DNA from: Romboutsia sedimentorum
GTDB taxonomy: Bacteria > Bacillota > Clostridia > Peptostreptococcales > Peptostreptococcaceae
Direction of reading: 5' to 3'
Assembly (NCBI RefSeq): GCF_030131845.1
Contig: NZ_JASKYM010000006.1
Span: 1 to 64,000 of the forward strand
DNA length: 64,000 nucleotides
The notes below the pieces were generated by a model that was not told where the DNA came from, ran no database searches, and saw nothing but the letters and a program-made list of their open reading frames with translations. The first letter of the stretch is position 1; each line of letters opens with the position of its first letter. Positions 1 through 7,011 of this stretch are shown here, in pieces. Both the position numbers and the translations under genes were made by a program.

Positions 1-174
1 TAAATTTCCTTCTGCTCTAAGTCTAGTAGTTACTTCTGATAAACCTTTTGTTGAGTATATTAATAAATCTTGCATTCTTGCTAAATCTGGTGATTTACCA
101 CATACTCCAAATTTAGTACATCCACTACATCCTGCTGTTTCTTGACATTGATAACAAAACATTAAATTTTCCAT
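1..174 (-). CDS. hcp: Hydroxylamine reductase / hybrid-cluster protein, 5' part
   Basis: The first 58 codons of a gene that runs off the left edge; I translated it from the sequence. It begins [16 protein letters not shown] and continues TKFGVCGK, the N-terminal cysteine motif of Hcp (here C7, C10, C19, C25), which binds the proximal Fe-S cluster. Hcp proteins reduce NO or hydroxylamine and belong to the anaerobic nitrosative-stress response. GGGAGAG stands just upstream of the ATG. The neighbours (NsrR-like regulator, YgbA family) fit the same response. The rest of the protein is outside the window, so the hybrid cluster ligands cannot be checked. Confidence 0.9.
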   Translation of the reverse strand, partial: MENLMFCYQCQETAGCSGCTKFGVCGKSPDLARMQDLLIYSTKGLSEVTTRLRAEGNL

Positions 175-191
175 ATAGTTCTCTCCCATTA

Positions 192-223
192 AATGTGTAT
201 TTTTTTTACTCTTTTTAAATTAA
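192..223 (-). promoter_or_regulatory. Shared upstream motif of hcp (copy 1)
   Basis: The segment AATGTGTATTT followed by TTTTTACTCTTTTTAAATTA upstream of hcp closely matches 938-967 upstream of the next gene. On the minus strand it reads TTAAA-N-GAGTA then AAATACACATT, about 20 bp before the start codon. AAATACA half-dyads resemble Gram-positive NsrR-type AT-rich operators, but this link is inference. Confidence 0.35.
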
Positions 224-280
224 AATTTATTTTGCAATTTATTATTGTATAATTAATTTATACTAATAATAAAGATTTAA

Positions 281-919
281 CTATTTTCTTTCACTTATAC
301 AGTACTCTGTTTCATTTTTTTGTATATATTCAAAATCGCCATTTACTTCATTTACAAATGCTTTTATCCATAAATTTCTTAAGTCATAGAATACTTCAAC
401 ATCCATTCCTTCTTTTTCCCATATATCTTTATGAACACAGATTCTTTTTTTCCACTCAACAATATCATCTTGTGAAATAATAACTTCATTAACTCTATCA
501 CAAGGCATACCATCTAATATATAATCATTTAAGCTATTATATATATCTTTTGCATTTAAAAGATTCTGACTGCTTTTTACTTCTTTAGCAGCTTTAATAC
601 CTTGATATATATATACATTTGCTAATTTAACTAAATTATTTTTATCATTTTCTAGCATAACTTTAGTCCAAGATGCCACTCTTCCTTCAGAAGAATTTAT
701 CTTACTTTGTAACCAACCATGTATGTTACTTGTATCTATTATTTCTTCTAGATTTTTATTTTGAGTATTTTCTCCATATTTTAAATCTATTTCATTTTTA
801 ATTTCATCTATATTTAAGCCTTCCTTTTGAGCTAACTTAATAATCTCATCTTCTAAACCTTCAAACCATAAAATCTTATCAAATAACCAGTAGTGTATTT
901 TTCCTAAAAATAAACTCAT
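281..919 (-). CDS. Conserved hypothetical protein next to hcp
   Basis: A 212-residue soluble protein beginning MSLFLGKIHYWLFDKILWFEG, with an acidic, helix-rich composition and no signal peptide or membrane segment. I do not recognise a catalytic motif. The start is preceded by AAGGAG. It lies directly upstream of hcp in the same orientation but has its own leader, and that leader carries the same AATGTGTATTT motif as hcp. It is divergent from the NsrR-like regulator, with a GTAAC-N4-GTTAC palindrome in the shared gap. A role in nitrosative or redox stress is likely from context only. Confidence 0.7.
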   Translation of the reverse strand: MSLFLGKIHYWLFDKILWFEGLEDEIIKLAQKEGLNIDEIKNEIDLKYGENTQNKNLEEIIDTSNIHGWLQSKINSSEGRVASWTKVMLENDKNNLVKLANVYIYQGIKAAKEVKSSQNLLNAKDIYNSLNDYILDGMPCDRVNEVIISQDDIVEWKKRICVHKDIWEKEGMDVEVFYDLRNLWIKAFVNEVNGDFEYIQKNETEYCISERK

Positions 920-937
920 TTTATTTCTCCTTGTTTT

Positions 938-967
938 AATGTGTATTTCTTATACCCTTTTAAGTTA
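938..967 (-). promoter_or_regulatory. Shared upstream motif of hcp (copy 2)
   Basis: AATGTGTATTTCTTATACCC then TTTTAAGTTA, in front of the 212-residue gene, matches the element at 192-223 with one length difference. The repeated arrangement suggests one regulator acts on both genes, NsrR-like being the nearest candidate. Confidence 0.35.
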
Positions 968-1033
968 TAAGCATTCTTTTAATTTTTAATTAGTTACTAT
1001 ATTCATATTATATTGCAATATTTCTAAAATGGA

Positions 1034-1049
1034 TGTAACATACGTTACG
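1034..1049. promoter_or_regulatory. GTAAC-N4-GTTAC palindrome (CRP/FNR-type operator candidate)
   Basis: TGTAACATACGTTACG sits between the divergent 212-residue gene and the NsrR-like regulator. The same 5-4-5 palindrome recurs at 2830-2845 ahead of the cupin gene. A two-fold site with a 4-bp spacer suits a CRP/FNR-family dimer such as HcpR, a known regulator of hcp in clostridia. No such regulator gene is in the window. Confidence 0.5.
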
Positions 1050-1152
1050 AATTTTAAGTTTTATAAAAAATTTATTAATATTTTTTTTATTTGTTAAAAT
1101 ATGATTTATATAATGGTATATTATAATAAAAACTTTTACAGAGGAGAATCTA

Positions 1153-1548
1153 ATGAACTTATCAAAATTTACTGACTACGGCTTTAGAATCCTAATTTAT
1201 TTAGGAAATCATCCTAACGAATTATTTACAGTTGATGAACTATCTAGTTACCTTGGATTATCTACTCATCACATAAAGAAAATAATCTATAAATTATCAA
1301 AAAATAATTTAATTGATTCAACTAAAGGAAGAAACGGTGGTATTAAATTAGTCAAAGATCCAAGAGATATTAATTTAGGTGATATTTTAGAAATAACAGA
1401 AGATAATTTAAATATGGTTGAATGCTTTTCTGATAGTTCTAATTCGTGCAATTTGACTTGTAATTGTAAGTTAAAACCTATTCTATACGATGCTTTAAAT
1501 TCATTTAAACTAAAACTTAGTGAATATACTTTATATGACATACTTTAA
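1153..1548 (+). CDS. Rrf2-family regulator, NsrR-like
   Basis: A 131-residue winged-helix protein starting MNLSKFTDYGFRILIYL, the hallmark N-terminus of the Rrf2 family (NsrR, IscR). Helix-turn-helix residues span about 25-60 (VDELSSYLGLSTHHIKKII). The C-terminal half carries a cysteine cluster, ECFSDSSNSCNLTCNCKL, at about 91-107, suited to binding an Fe-S cluster as in NsrR, which senses NO. AGAGGAG precedes the ATG. Neighbours hcp and ygbA are members of NsrR-type regulons in other bacteria. I call it NsrR-like rather than IscR because no isc/suf genes are nearby. Confidence 0.8.
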   Translation: MNLSKFTDYGFRILIYLGNHPNELFTVDELSSYLGLSTHHIKKIIYKLSKNNLIDSTKGRNGGIKLVKDPRDINLGDILEITEDNLNMVECFSDSSNSCNLTCNCKLKPILYDALNSFKLKLSEYTLYDIL

Positions 1549-1575
1549 CAGTAAATATTTTTTACTGTTAAAGTA
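1541..1575. terminator. Bidirectional terminator between nsrR-like gene and ygbA
   Basis: A perfect 15-bp inverted repeat (TACTTTAACAGTAAA and its complement) with a 5-nt loop. It overlaps the stop codon of the regulator and lies between two convergent genes. Confidence 0.7.
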
Positions 1576-1589
1576 TGAACAATCATAAA

Positions 1590-1883
1590 TTACTCAAATA
1601 TATGCTTTATAAATTGAATTGGACTATATATTATAAGCCTCGGTCCCGAGAATTTCATTACTTCTTTAATTTTAATTTTCATATCTTTTTTGTAGCAGTG
1701 TATTGGACATTTGCTACAAAAACCCTTTTCATTTCCAAATTTGCATAAATCTAGTCTTTTATGAGCATATTCCAAAAGTTCATTACATTCTTTACACAAC
1801 TCATTCCTTCTGTTATGCTTTTTTTTACAGTATATGTTTATCATTAACCCTATTGTTTTTTTTTCTTTCTCTATTCTACTCAT
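1590..1883 (-). CDS. ygbA: YgbA-family nitrosative-stress protein
   Basis: A 97-residue protein from the ATG at 1883, chosen because GGAGAGAG precedes it; in-frame TTG and ATG codons upstream are weaker starts. It matches the YgbA/'nitrous oxide-stimulated promoter' family: EKKTIGLMINIYCKKKH, LCKECNELLEYAHKRLDLC, FCSKCPIHCYKKDMK and VMKFSGPRLI are family landmarks, with paired CxxC cysteines that suggest metal or cluster binding. In enterobacteria ygbA is repressed by NsrR and helps cells recover from nitrosative stress. Its position convergent to an NsrR-like regulator and near hcp supports the same role. Biochemical activity is unknown. Confidence 0.85.
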   Translation of the reverse strand: MSRIEKEKKTIGLMINIYCKKKHNRRNELCKECNELLEYAHKRLDLCKFGNEKGFCSKCPIHCYKKDMKIKIKEVMKFSGPRLIIYSPIQFIKHIFE

Positions 1884-1945
1884 ATCTCTCTCCATATAAT
1901 TACATCTCAAGTTATCTATTTAATATTTATATATTAAATACTTAA

Positions 1946-2188
1946 TTAGTCTTCATTTAATTTTTCTAGAATTTCCTCTAAATTTAATCCATGTATTTCA
2001 CAAGCTTGTTCTAACTTTTCCATCTTTTCTAAATTTATCTATCTTAATTCTGTCTATAAATTCTCCTAGCTTTTCGCCCATTTGACCATGTTCATTATAA
2101 TATTCTAGTATTGTCTTTACTACTATATATGCTTGTTTTTCAGATAAACCTTTTATAGCTATATCAGAACTACGTGGATTAAATCCAG
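1946..2188 (-). pseudogene. Remnant of a siroheme-type nitrite/sulfite reductase C-terminus
   Basis: Reading the minus strand gives GFNPRSSDIAIKGLSEKQAY, then IVVKTILEYYNEHGQMGEKL and GEFIDRIKIDKF. The frame then shifts, and the second frame continues MEKLEQACEIHGLNLEEILE before a stop at 1946. The NGxxGE(K/R)xG(E/D)xIDRIG-like stretch resembles the end of siroheme nitrite/sulfite reductases such as AsrC. There is no 5' part: the fragment begins at the terminator of the ferredoxin gene. One frameshift plus N-terminal loss makes this a decayed gene. The family call is moderate. Confidence 0.5.
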
Positions 2189-2216
2189 CAATGACTATAT
2201 AAAAATATAGTCATTG
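2189..2216 (-). terminator. Terminator of the ferredoxin gene
   Basis: Perfect 11-bp stem (CAATGACTATA / TATAGTCATTG) with a 6-nt loop, 17 bp after the ferredoxin stop codon on the minus strand. No clear T tract follows. Confidence 0.5.
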
Positions 2217-2232
2217 TTTACAATCTTCTTAA

Positions 2233-2421
2233 TTAATCTATACTTATAGCTGAAACTGGACAACCATCTTTAGCATCTTGAGCTGACTCTAATAAATCGT
2301 TCGCAATATCTTCTTTTATAGGCACTGACTTACCTTCCTCATCCATACTAAATACTTCTGGACATGTTCCTGCACAAGCCTCACATCCTATACATGTGTC
2401 TCTATCTACGAAAGCTTTCAT
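2233..2421 (-). CDS. [4Fe-4S] ferredoxin
   Basis: A 62-residue protein, MKAFVDRDTCIGCEACAGTC, with C10, C13, C16 and C20 in the first half and a late DGCPVSAI cysteine (C54) that completes a single [4Fe-4S] cluster. The highly acidic surface is typical of small clostridial-type ferredoxins that carry low-potential electrons. AAGGAG precedes the start. It stands alone between its own terminator and the cupin gene and could supply electrons to a nitrosative-stress reductase, but no partner is proven by the sequence. Confidence 0.92.
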   Translation of the reverse strand: MKAFVDRDTCIGCEACAGTCPEVFSMDEEGKSVPIKEDIANDLLESAQDAKDGCPVSAISID

Positions 2422-2451
2422 ATTTTTATCTCCTTATAAAATTAATTTATT

Positions 2452-2772
2452 TTAAGAAAGTGGTTTAGATATAATAACCAAAATTTTGCTCAACTCTTTA
2501 GCTATAACATTGTGTTCAATTCTAGCATCAAATGGTAAAAAATCACCTTGATTTAATACGAACTTTTCTCCATTTGCAAACTCCATATCTATGCTACCCT
2601 CTAATACATAAACTGCTGCATATCCATTATGAGTATGATTAGGCAGTCCTTTACCTTCTTCAAATTTAAAATATACTGTTTTAAATTTTTCATTTTGAAC
2701 TAATATTTCTCTATTAGTATTTAAACTATTAATATTTATTAGGTTTAATTTTGTGTTATTTATGTTTAGCAT
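2452..2772 (-). CDS. Small cupin-domain protein
   Basis: A 106-residue single-domain cupin from the ATG at 2772, with GGAGG 8 nt upstream; the longer reading starts at a TTG without support. Cupin motif 1 is visible as LPNHTHNGYAAVYVLEGSID (HxH plus E) and motif 2 as GDFLPFDARIEHNV with the last metal histidine. Substrate unknown; such stand-alone cupins are often sensory or stress-linked. The GTAAC-N4-GTTAC operator at 2830-2845 is 58 bp upstream of the start and links it to the regulator that also acts at 1034-1049. Confidence 0.8.
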   Translation of the reverse strand: MLNINNTKLNLININSLNTNREILVQNEKFKTVYFKFEEGKGLPNHTHNGYAAVYVLEGSIDMEFANGEKFVLNQGDFLPFDARIEHNVIAKELSKILVIISKPLS

Positions 2773-2829
2773 AGTAATTTCCTCCAACTTATTGATAATG
2801 ATATCATATACTTTACATCATTAAGTTTC

Positions 2830-2845
2830 TGTAACAGGAGTTACA
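2830..2845 (-). promoter_or_regulatory. GTAAC-N4-GTTAC palindrome upstream of the cupin gene
   Basis: TGTAACAGGAGTTACA is a perfect 6-4-6 palindrome and the second copy of the site at 1034-1049. Probable binding site of a CRP/FNR-family (HcpR-like) activator or repressor. Confidence 0.55.
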
Positions 2846-2920
2846 TATATATATTTACTTTGTTGGAACTTTTAAACATGATGCTAAGTCTTTTTCTGGT
2901 GTACTTATGTATTATTCTGT

Positions 2921-3206
2921 AGGCCTAGATATCATATTTTTGAAAAAAAGCACCAAACATTATCTAAAACATTGAAATAACTGTATTTTTATGAAATTTC
3001 AATGATAAGCAAATTTAAGACTGTTGTTGTCACAAATTAATGACACTACGCAAGTAATTGTAATAACTAGATTGATTTATATAGTGTCAATATTTCAATT
3101 ATGGCACAAAAAAAGAATCTAACGATTAAAATCGATATATTCATTGCAATTGCTTATATTGAACAAACTTTGGTGCTTTTTTTCGGAAATATGATAAGGA
3201 GGCCTT
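2921..3206. repeat. 286-bp inverted-repeat element (MITE-like)
   Basis: The left end (2921-2957) and right end (3169-3206, reversed) share GGCCT, TATCATATTT and a GAAAAAAAGCACCAAA block: about 26 matches over the inner 28 bp, plus the outer GGCCT. The interior has no credible gene. Size and long terminal inverted repeats suggest a miniature transposable element or the residue of an insertion sequence. No clear target duplication is visible. It sits 230 bp upstream of the beta-lactamase gene. A 60-codon open frame reading out of the right end (3336 to 3154) has no recognised homology. Confidence 0.5.
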
Positions 3207-3340
3207 GAGGGAGATATTGCAATAATTTATAAAAATCAGAATTATATTTACTATAATGATATACTAATAAATAAGTCGTAGATGTAAGAAATGTCGATAT
3301 TACGTGGATCAATCCGACCTCATTTATAGCTGGCAATACT

Positions 3341-3384
3341 TTAAGAAAATATATTTTATTATATTATTAAATATATTTTCTTAA
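3341..3384. other. 16-bp perfect inverted repeat upstream of bla
   Basis: TTAAGAAAATATATTT and its exact complement are separated by 12 nt, ending 54 bp before the beta-lactamase start. It may be an operator or a terminator isolating bla from upstream transcription. No BlaI/BlaR genes are present in the window. Confidence 0.45.
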
Positions 3385-3438
3385 GTAGTTATGAAAAAAT
3401 AACTTAACAGATTAATTAAATAACAAGGGAGATTTTAT

Positions 3439-4371
3439 ATGGGAAAATTAGTAAATTTAAAATTTAAGGTAAAGAAGTCTAAAATTGCTATACTTATGCC
3501 GCTTGTGGTCTTTTCTCTTACTAGCTGTGGAAAGGTAGCAACTCAGCCACCTGTAAACACGAAGTCTGACACACAATATAATTCGGCATTTTCACAACTT
3601 GAAAGTGATTATGGTGTTAAACTTGGTGTATATGCTTTTGATACAGAGGCTAATAAAGAAGTCGTATATCGTGCTGATGATAGGTTTGCTTACTGTTCTA
3701 CATTCAAAGCTTTAGCCGCTGGTGCTGTTTTAAAACAAGATTCATTAGATCAGCTTAAACAAGTAGTTAAATATAACAAAGAAGATGTTCTCTCTCATGC
3801 TCCAATTACAAAAGATAACGTTGATAAAGGCATGACCATTGAAGAAATTTGCAATGCAGCATTACGTTTTAGTGATAATACAGCTGCAAATCTTTTATTT
3901 GATCATATAGGTGGACCTAATGGTTTTAAATCAGCACTTAATCAATTAGGGGATAACGTTACGCAACCTACACGTATAGAACCAGATCTAAACGAAGCCA
4001 TACCTGAAGATATTAGGGACACTAGCACACCAAGACAATTGGCAACTGATTTACAAGCATACACAACTGGAGATATATTAACAGACGATAAGAAAAAAAT
4101 TCTTATTGATTGGATGACAGGTAATGCAACAGGTAATACACTAATTCGTGCCGGAGCACCAGAGGGCTGGGTCGTTGCTGACAAAAGCGGAACTGGTTCT
4201 TACGGAACAAGAAATGATATTGCCATAGTAATGCCCCCAAACAAAAAACCTATAATTATTGCAATATTGTCAACTCACGATACAAAAGAGGCTAAACATG
4301 ATGACAAACTAATTGCTCAAGCTTCTAAAATTGTATTCGATTCTTTTACCACAACTGAAAATAACAATTAA
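3439..4371 (+). CDS. bla: Class A beta-lactamase, lipoprotein form
   Basis: A 310-residue serine beta-lactamase that hydrolyses penicillins. Class A motifs are all present: STFK at 87-90 (active serine 87, preceded by C86), SDN at 145-147, EPDLN at 181-185 (general base glutamate) and KSG at 249-251. The N-terminus has lysines, a hydrophobic stretch and lipobox LTSC with C30, so it is probably a membrane-anchored lipoprotein outside the cell. The sequence resembles Bacillus cereus beta-lactamase I in the GGPNGFKSAL and NEAIPEDIRDTS regions. AAGGGAG precedes the ATG. It is a single-gene unit with a strong terminator downstream and an inverted-repeat element upstream, which suggests horizontal acquisition. 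Spectrum cannot be told from sequence alone. Confidence 0.95.
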   Translation: MGKLVNLKFKVKKSKIAILMPLVVFSLTSCGKVATQPPVNTKSDTQYNSAFSQLESDYGVKLGVYAFDTEANKEVVYRADDRFAYCSTFKALAAGAVLKQDSLDQLKQVVKYNKEDVLSHAPITKDNVDKGMTIEEICNAALRFSDNTAANLLFDHIGGPNGFKSALNQLGDNVTQPTRIEPDLNEAIPEDIRDTSTPRQLATDLQAYTTGDILTDDKKKILIDWMTGNATGNTLIRAGAPEGWVVADKSGTGSYGTRNDIAIVMPPNKKPIIIAILSTHDTKEAKHDDKLIAQASKIVFDSFTTTENNN

Positions 4372-4553
4372 AGTAAGTTTGTTTATATAATAACTTAGCC
4401 TATGGATATTGCAAATGCATACTACAGAAACGCAAAAGAAAACATTATCTAGAAAAATCGTACACATTAATACATAAATTTCCTTTAGTGTGACTCAAAT
4501 CCTACCTTCTTTATTTTTAAGGAATATGCTTAAAAATATATTTTAGAGTAATT

Positions 4554-4599
4554 AAAACACCGATATATTCAAAAAATTCTTTAAATATATCGGTGTTTT
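4554..4599. terminator. Terminator downstream of bla
   Basis: A perfect 16-bp stem, AAAACACCGATATATT with its complement, loop 14 nt, A and T runs on either side; it can work on both strands. Confidence 0.75.
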
Positions 4600-4777
4600 G
4601 GTAATATATATCTTAACGTATAAAATCTCCTTATACTTTATTTGAAATATCTATAAATAAATTATAGGATTTTCATGAAACTTTATCTTTAAAAAAGCTA
4701 TAAACAAATTTCAAAATATAAAATCAAAAATAATAATTTTAATTTTATATTCTCACCTATTAATTTTAAGAACATAA

Positions 4778-4809
4778 AAAAGCCCATATATAAGCTTATA
4801 CAGGCTTTT
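4778..4809 (-). terminator. Terminator of the small HTH gene
   Basis: AAAAGCC / GGCTTTT stem enclosing a TATAAGCTTATA palindrome, 58 bp beyond the stop of the 64-residue HTH gene on the minus strand. Confidence 0.55.
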
Positions 4810-4867
4810 CTTCTCCTTAACGTTATCTGATTTTTTATTTTTCTTAAACTTTTTAGAATTAATTTTT

Positions 4868-5062
4868 TCATTTGAGATTTTTCTTTAAATTTTTAATCAT
4901 AGCCTGCTCTGTAATAATCCAAGTTGTTCCGATTTTTTTAATATCCTCATCAATAACAAACTTGCCACGAGCTACCTTTTTTCTCAAACAAGAAGCATCT
5001 ACTCCATATATAGCTTCTATATATAAAAACGTATACAACCCTTTGAAATTCCCACTTGCCAT
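4868..5062 (-). CDS. Small helix-turn-helix (excisionase-like) protein
   Basis: 64 residues; AAGGGGGAAACGTT precedes the ATG. The pattern YIEAIYGVDASCLRKKVARG, then a basic turn and KIGTTWIITEQAM, is the fold signature of small winged helix-turn-helix proteins related to excisionases, in which a recognition helix is followed by a K-x-G-x-x-W-x-I strand. Such proteins are common on plasmids and phages as regulators or excision factors. It lies just downstream of a plasmid-type Rep gene in the same orientation, which fits mobile-element origin. Its DNA target is unknown. Confidence 0.65.
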   Translation of the reverse strand: MASGNFKGLYTFLYIEAIYGVDASCLRKKVARGKFVIDEDIKKIGTTWIITEQAMIKNLKKNLK

Positions 5063-5129
5063 AACGTTTCCCCCTTAAACCTTCTATGCTTTATATATTC
5101 TACAAAACAAAATAAATCCATTTTTATTT

Positions 5130-5188
5130 TCCCGCAAGCGTGGCAAATTAAGGGTAATCATAAACAATAATGTCATGTTTGCGTGACA
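5130..5188. repeat. Dispersed TGTC...GACA repeat, locus 1 (two copies)
   Basis: CCCGCAAGCGTGGCA (5131-5144) and TGTCATGTTTGCGTGACA (5171-5188) are an inverted pair of the 18-bp family with consensus near TGTCCTGCAAGCGTGACA. Copy 2 shares the 22-bp flank-plus-core reading TAAACAATAATGTCA then GTTTGC with locus 4 at 37984-38000. Confidence 0.55.
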
Positions 5189-5370
5189 TTTCAAATAAAT
5201 CTAATTCTTTTGATGAAATACTTTCTTAAAAGCTATAGATATACCAGAGTTGGATAGCGGAGCAATGGTTTTATCAAATGCGAAATATCAAGCAATAAAT
5301 TTTATGCCGACACCAAGTAACTATACTCATTTAATCTACCTCATTGGCAAATCACTTTATATTTGGTATT

Positions 5371-5508
5371 CTATAAAAGTTTATCTAAATAAGTATGAAC
5401 ACCATCTCCATCCATATCAGGTAATGCGTACTCCAGAGAATCAAACCACAGTTGCTGATCAAACCCTCTTTCAGAAACACAGAACACCACATATTTATAA
5501 AGAGCCAT
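5371..5508 (-). CDS. 45-residue protein related to the 103-residue protein at 43.1 kb
   Basis: I translated MALYKYVVFCVSERGFDQQL then WFDSLEYALPDMDGDGVHTY and LDKLL. It starts 12 nt after the stop codon of the primase-like Rep gene, so it may be translationally coupled. The middle matches the protein at 43089-43400, which has EELWIDYIEYVLPEEDGVHTYLDK, but this copy stops soon after, so it is either a short form or a truncated relative. Function unknown. Both relatives lie beside plasmid replication genes, which suggests a replicon accessory role. Confidence 0.55.
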   Translation of the reverse strand: MALYKYVVFCVSERGFDQQLWFDSLEYALPDMDGDGVHTYLDKLL

Positions 5509-5519
5509 TTCATGTCACC

Positions 5520-6812
5520 CTATATCTCTTGCTTAAGTCGTTGAACTTGTCTTACTGATATACTTAACTTTTCGGCTATATCTTTATTTTTTAAGCCTTT
5601 GTTTACTAGCTCTCTAAGTTCATTTATAGTATCTAATTTTTCTTTTTCTCTTTTAGTTAAACCCTCTTCATTTCTTCTGCTCTTTCTTCTTCTTTCATTG
5701 TTCCTATCGTACTTTTCATCAACCCCAATGATAGTCTTCATGTGCTTTTGCTCACTTGTACTTATGTCTAATCGCTCAATTAACGTATCGTTTTTGTACC
5801 AATAACCTTCCTTATCTCTCATACCCTTAGAAACTCGCTTACGTTCCCCACATCTTAAGCCTTGTTCATAAGCTATGAACTTATCTATAGCCTTTGGAAC
5901 ACTTCTTAAAATAGCTCTTATCTCAATTTCCTTCAGTGGCTCAGTAAATGCATTATTTAACTCCATAACTATGTTTTCAAGTTCATAAGAATCTCTAACA
6001 TATATGCCCTTCCAGTACACATAGCAATGTATAACCATATTTCTAAACCCAGTCATATCGTATTTTCTAAGTTTGCATAGAGTTTGTAAGTCATTAGATC
6101 TTTCCATATGTAAGCTATATGAATTAAAGAATTTATTTGAAACAACCTTAGTATCATTTTTCTTAGTTTCTACAATCTCCAACTGATGTGATTTAGGCTT
6201 GTAGTTTAAATATTGCTCTCTTAAATCATACATAGAGTACTCTAATTCATTATCAATATATAAAACCTTGCAGTCTTCTTCATTCTTAGAATTTATAGTC
6301 CCTGGCAATCTAAGTACCCTTGCACCGTCTGTTGATTTTCTGTCAGCGCCTAAATGCTTTAATTGGTAATATATATAGTCTTGTAACTCTTGCCATGTAT
6401 TTAAAGCTCCATAAGGAGCGTTTTGTATTCTCCAATAAAGATGAACTCCACGACCGCTATCTGTAACCATCGTAGGCTTTGGAATCTTTCCATCATAGTA
6501 AAGTTGCCATACTATATATGCAGTTTCAGCTTTTTCAAAACCGACTTTATTACAGTCTATATCTTGAAATAATGCTCTGAATTGCCGAATGTTTTCTACT
6601 CTTCGCTTTGGTAGATACATTGTATTTGGTGATAGGAATACATCATCTTCATCGTTAAACACTTCTACAATCTCTCTTAACCCCTCATTTTTGGTGTTAT
6701 ATATTTTAATAGTTTTGTCACCATTATTATTTTCATCATTTAATTTTAATATTTGTATATATCCATCTGTACTATCATTGTACAGATGATCACAAAACTC
6801 TGTCATTTGCAT
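5520..6812 (-). CDS. Plasmid replication protein with primase (AEP-like) domain
   Basis: 430 residues. The N-terminal part has archaeo-eukaryotic-type primase landmarks: an acidic motif in ALFQDIDCNK (about residue 83), TDSGRGVHLYWRI (about 120) and GARVLRLPGTINSK (about 165). The middle (240-320) resembles primase C-terminal helices, a basic region follows, and the last 35 residues form a helix-turn-helix (KGLKNKDIAEKLSISVRQVQ). Proteins of this build act as replication initiators on clostridial plasmids. GAGGGG precedes the start. The long upstream leader holds a convergent small RNA candidate. I see no iterons here, in contrast to the second replicon at 41-43 kb. Confidence 0.75.
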   Translation of the reverse strand: MQMTEFCDHLYNDSTDGYIQILKLNDENNNGDKTIKIYNTKNEGLREIVEVFNDEDDVFLSPNTMYLPKRRVENIRQFRALFQDIDCNKVGFEKAETAYIVWQLYYDGKIPKPTMVTDSGRGVHLYWRIQNAPYGALNTWQELQDYIYYQLKHLGADRKSTDGARVLRLPGTINSKNEEDCKVLYIDNELEYSMYDLREQYLNYKPKSHQLEIVETKKNDTKVVSNKFFNSYSLHMERSNDLQTLCKLRKYDMTGFRNMVIHCYVYWKGIYVRDSYELENIVMELNNAFTEPLKEIEIRAILRSVPKAIDKFIAYEQGLRCGERKRVSKGMRDKEGYWYKNDTLIERLDISTSEQKHMKTIIGVDEKYDRNNERRRKSRRNEEGLTKREKEKLDTINELRELVNKGLKNKDIAEKLSISVRQVQRLKQEI

Positions 6813-7011
6813 AAAAAATACCCCTCTACTTTTAGTTACTTAGCACTAAAGATAAGGAGTTTGCTCATATTTATTTAAAAAATTTAGCATTTAATAAGAA
6901 TTAAGATGTTAAAATTTGTATAAATCAATTTTTATATTATTTTCTATATCAAAATTATTGATATGTTTGAATTATTATGATAATATTAATACATATGAAT
7001 AATATAAAAAA

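Larger units (their letters stand above)
4372..4867. other. Intergenic region after bla
   Basis: About 500 bp without a gene. It contains two hairpins listed separately and a short plus-strand frame (MDIANAYYRNAKENII then stop, near 4402) that looks like the end of a lost gene but is too short to assign. Confidence 0.4.

Noticed and set aside
1287-1541. Minus-strand frame within the Rrf2 regulator gene
   Set aside because: Antisense shadow of a well-supported gene with no ribosome site.
3154-3336. 60-codon minus-strand frame at the right end of the inverted-repeat element
   Set aside because: No ribosome site and no recognised homology, and it reads through the terminal repeat; treated as non-coding.
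5130-5188. TGTC...GACA repeats read as a CRISPR array
   Set aside because: Spacers are not regular, copies alternate in orientation and there are no cas genes.
5250-5558. Plus-strand frame of about 100 codons beginning within GTTGGATAGCGGAGC
   Set aside because: It starts at a TTG without support and runs opposite to the better-supported 45-residue gene and the 3' end of rep. The stretch AIDIPELDSGAMVLSNAKYQ looks protein-like, so a gene remnant is possible, but I cannot name a family.
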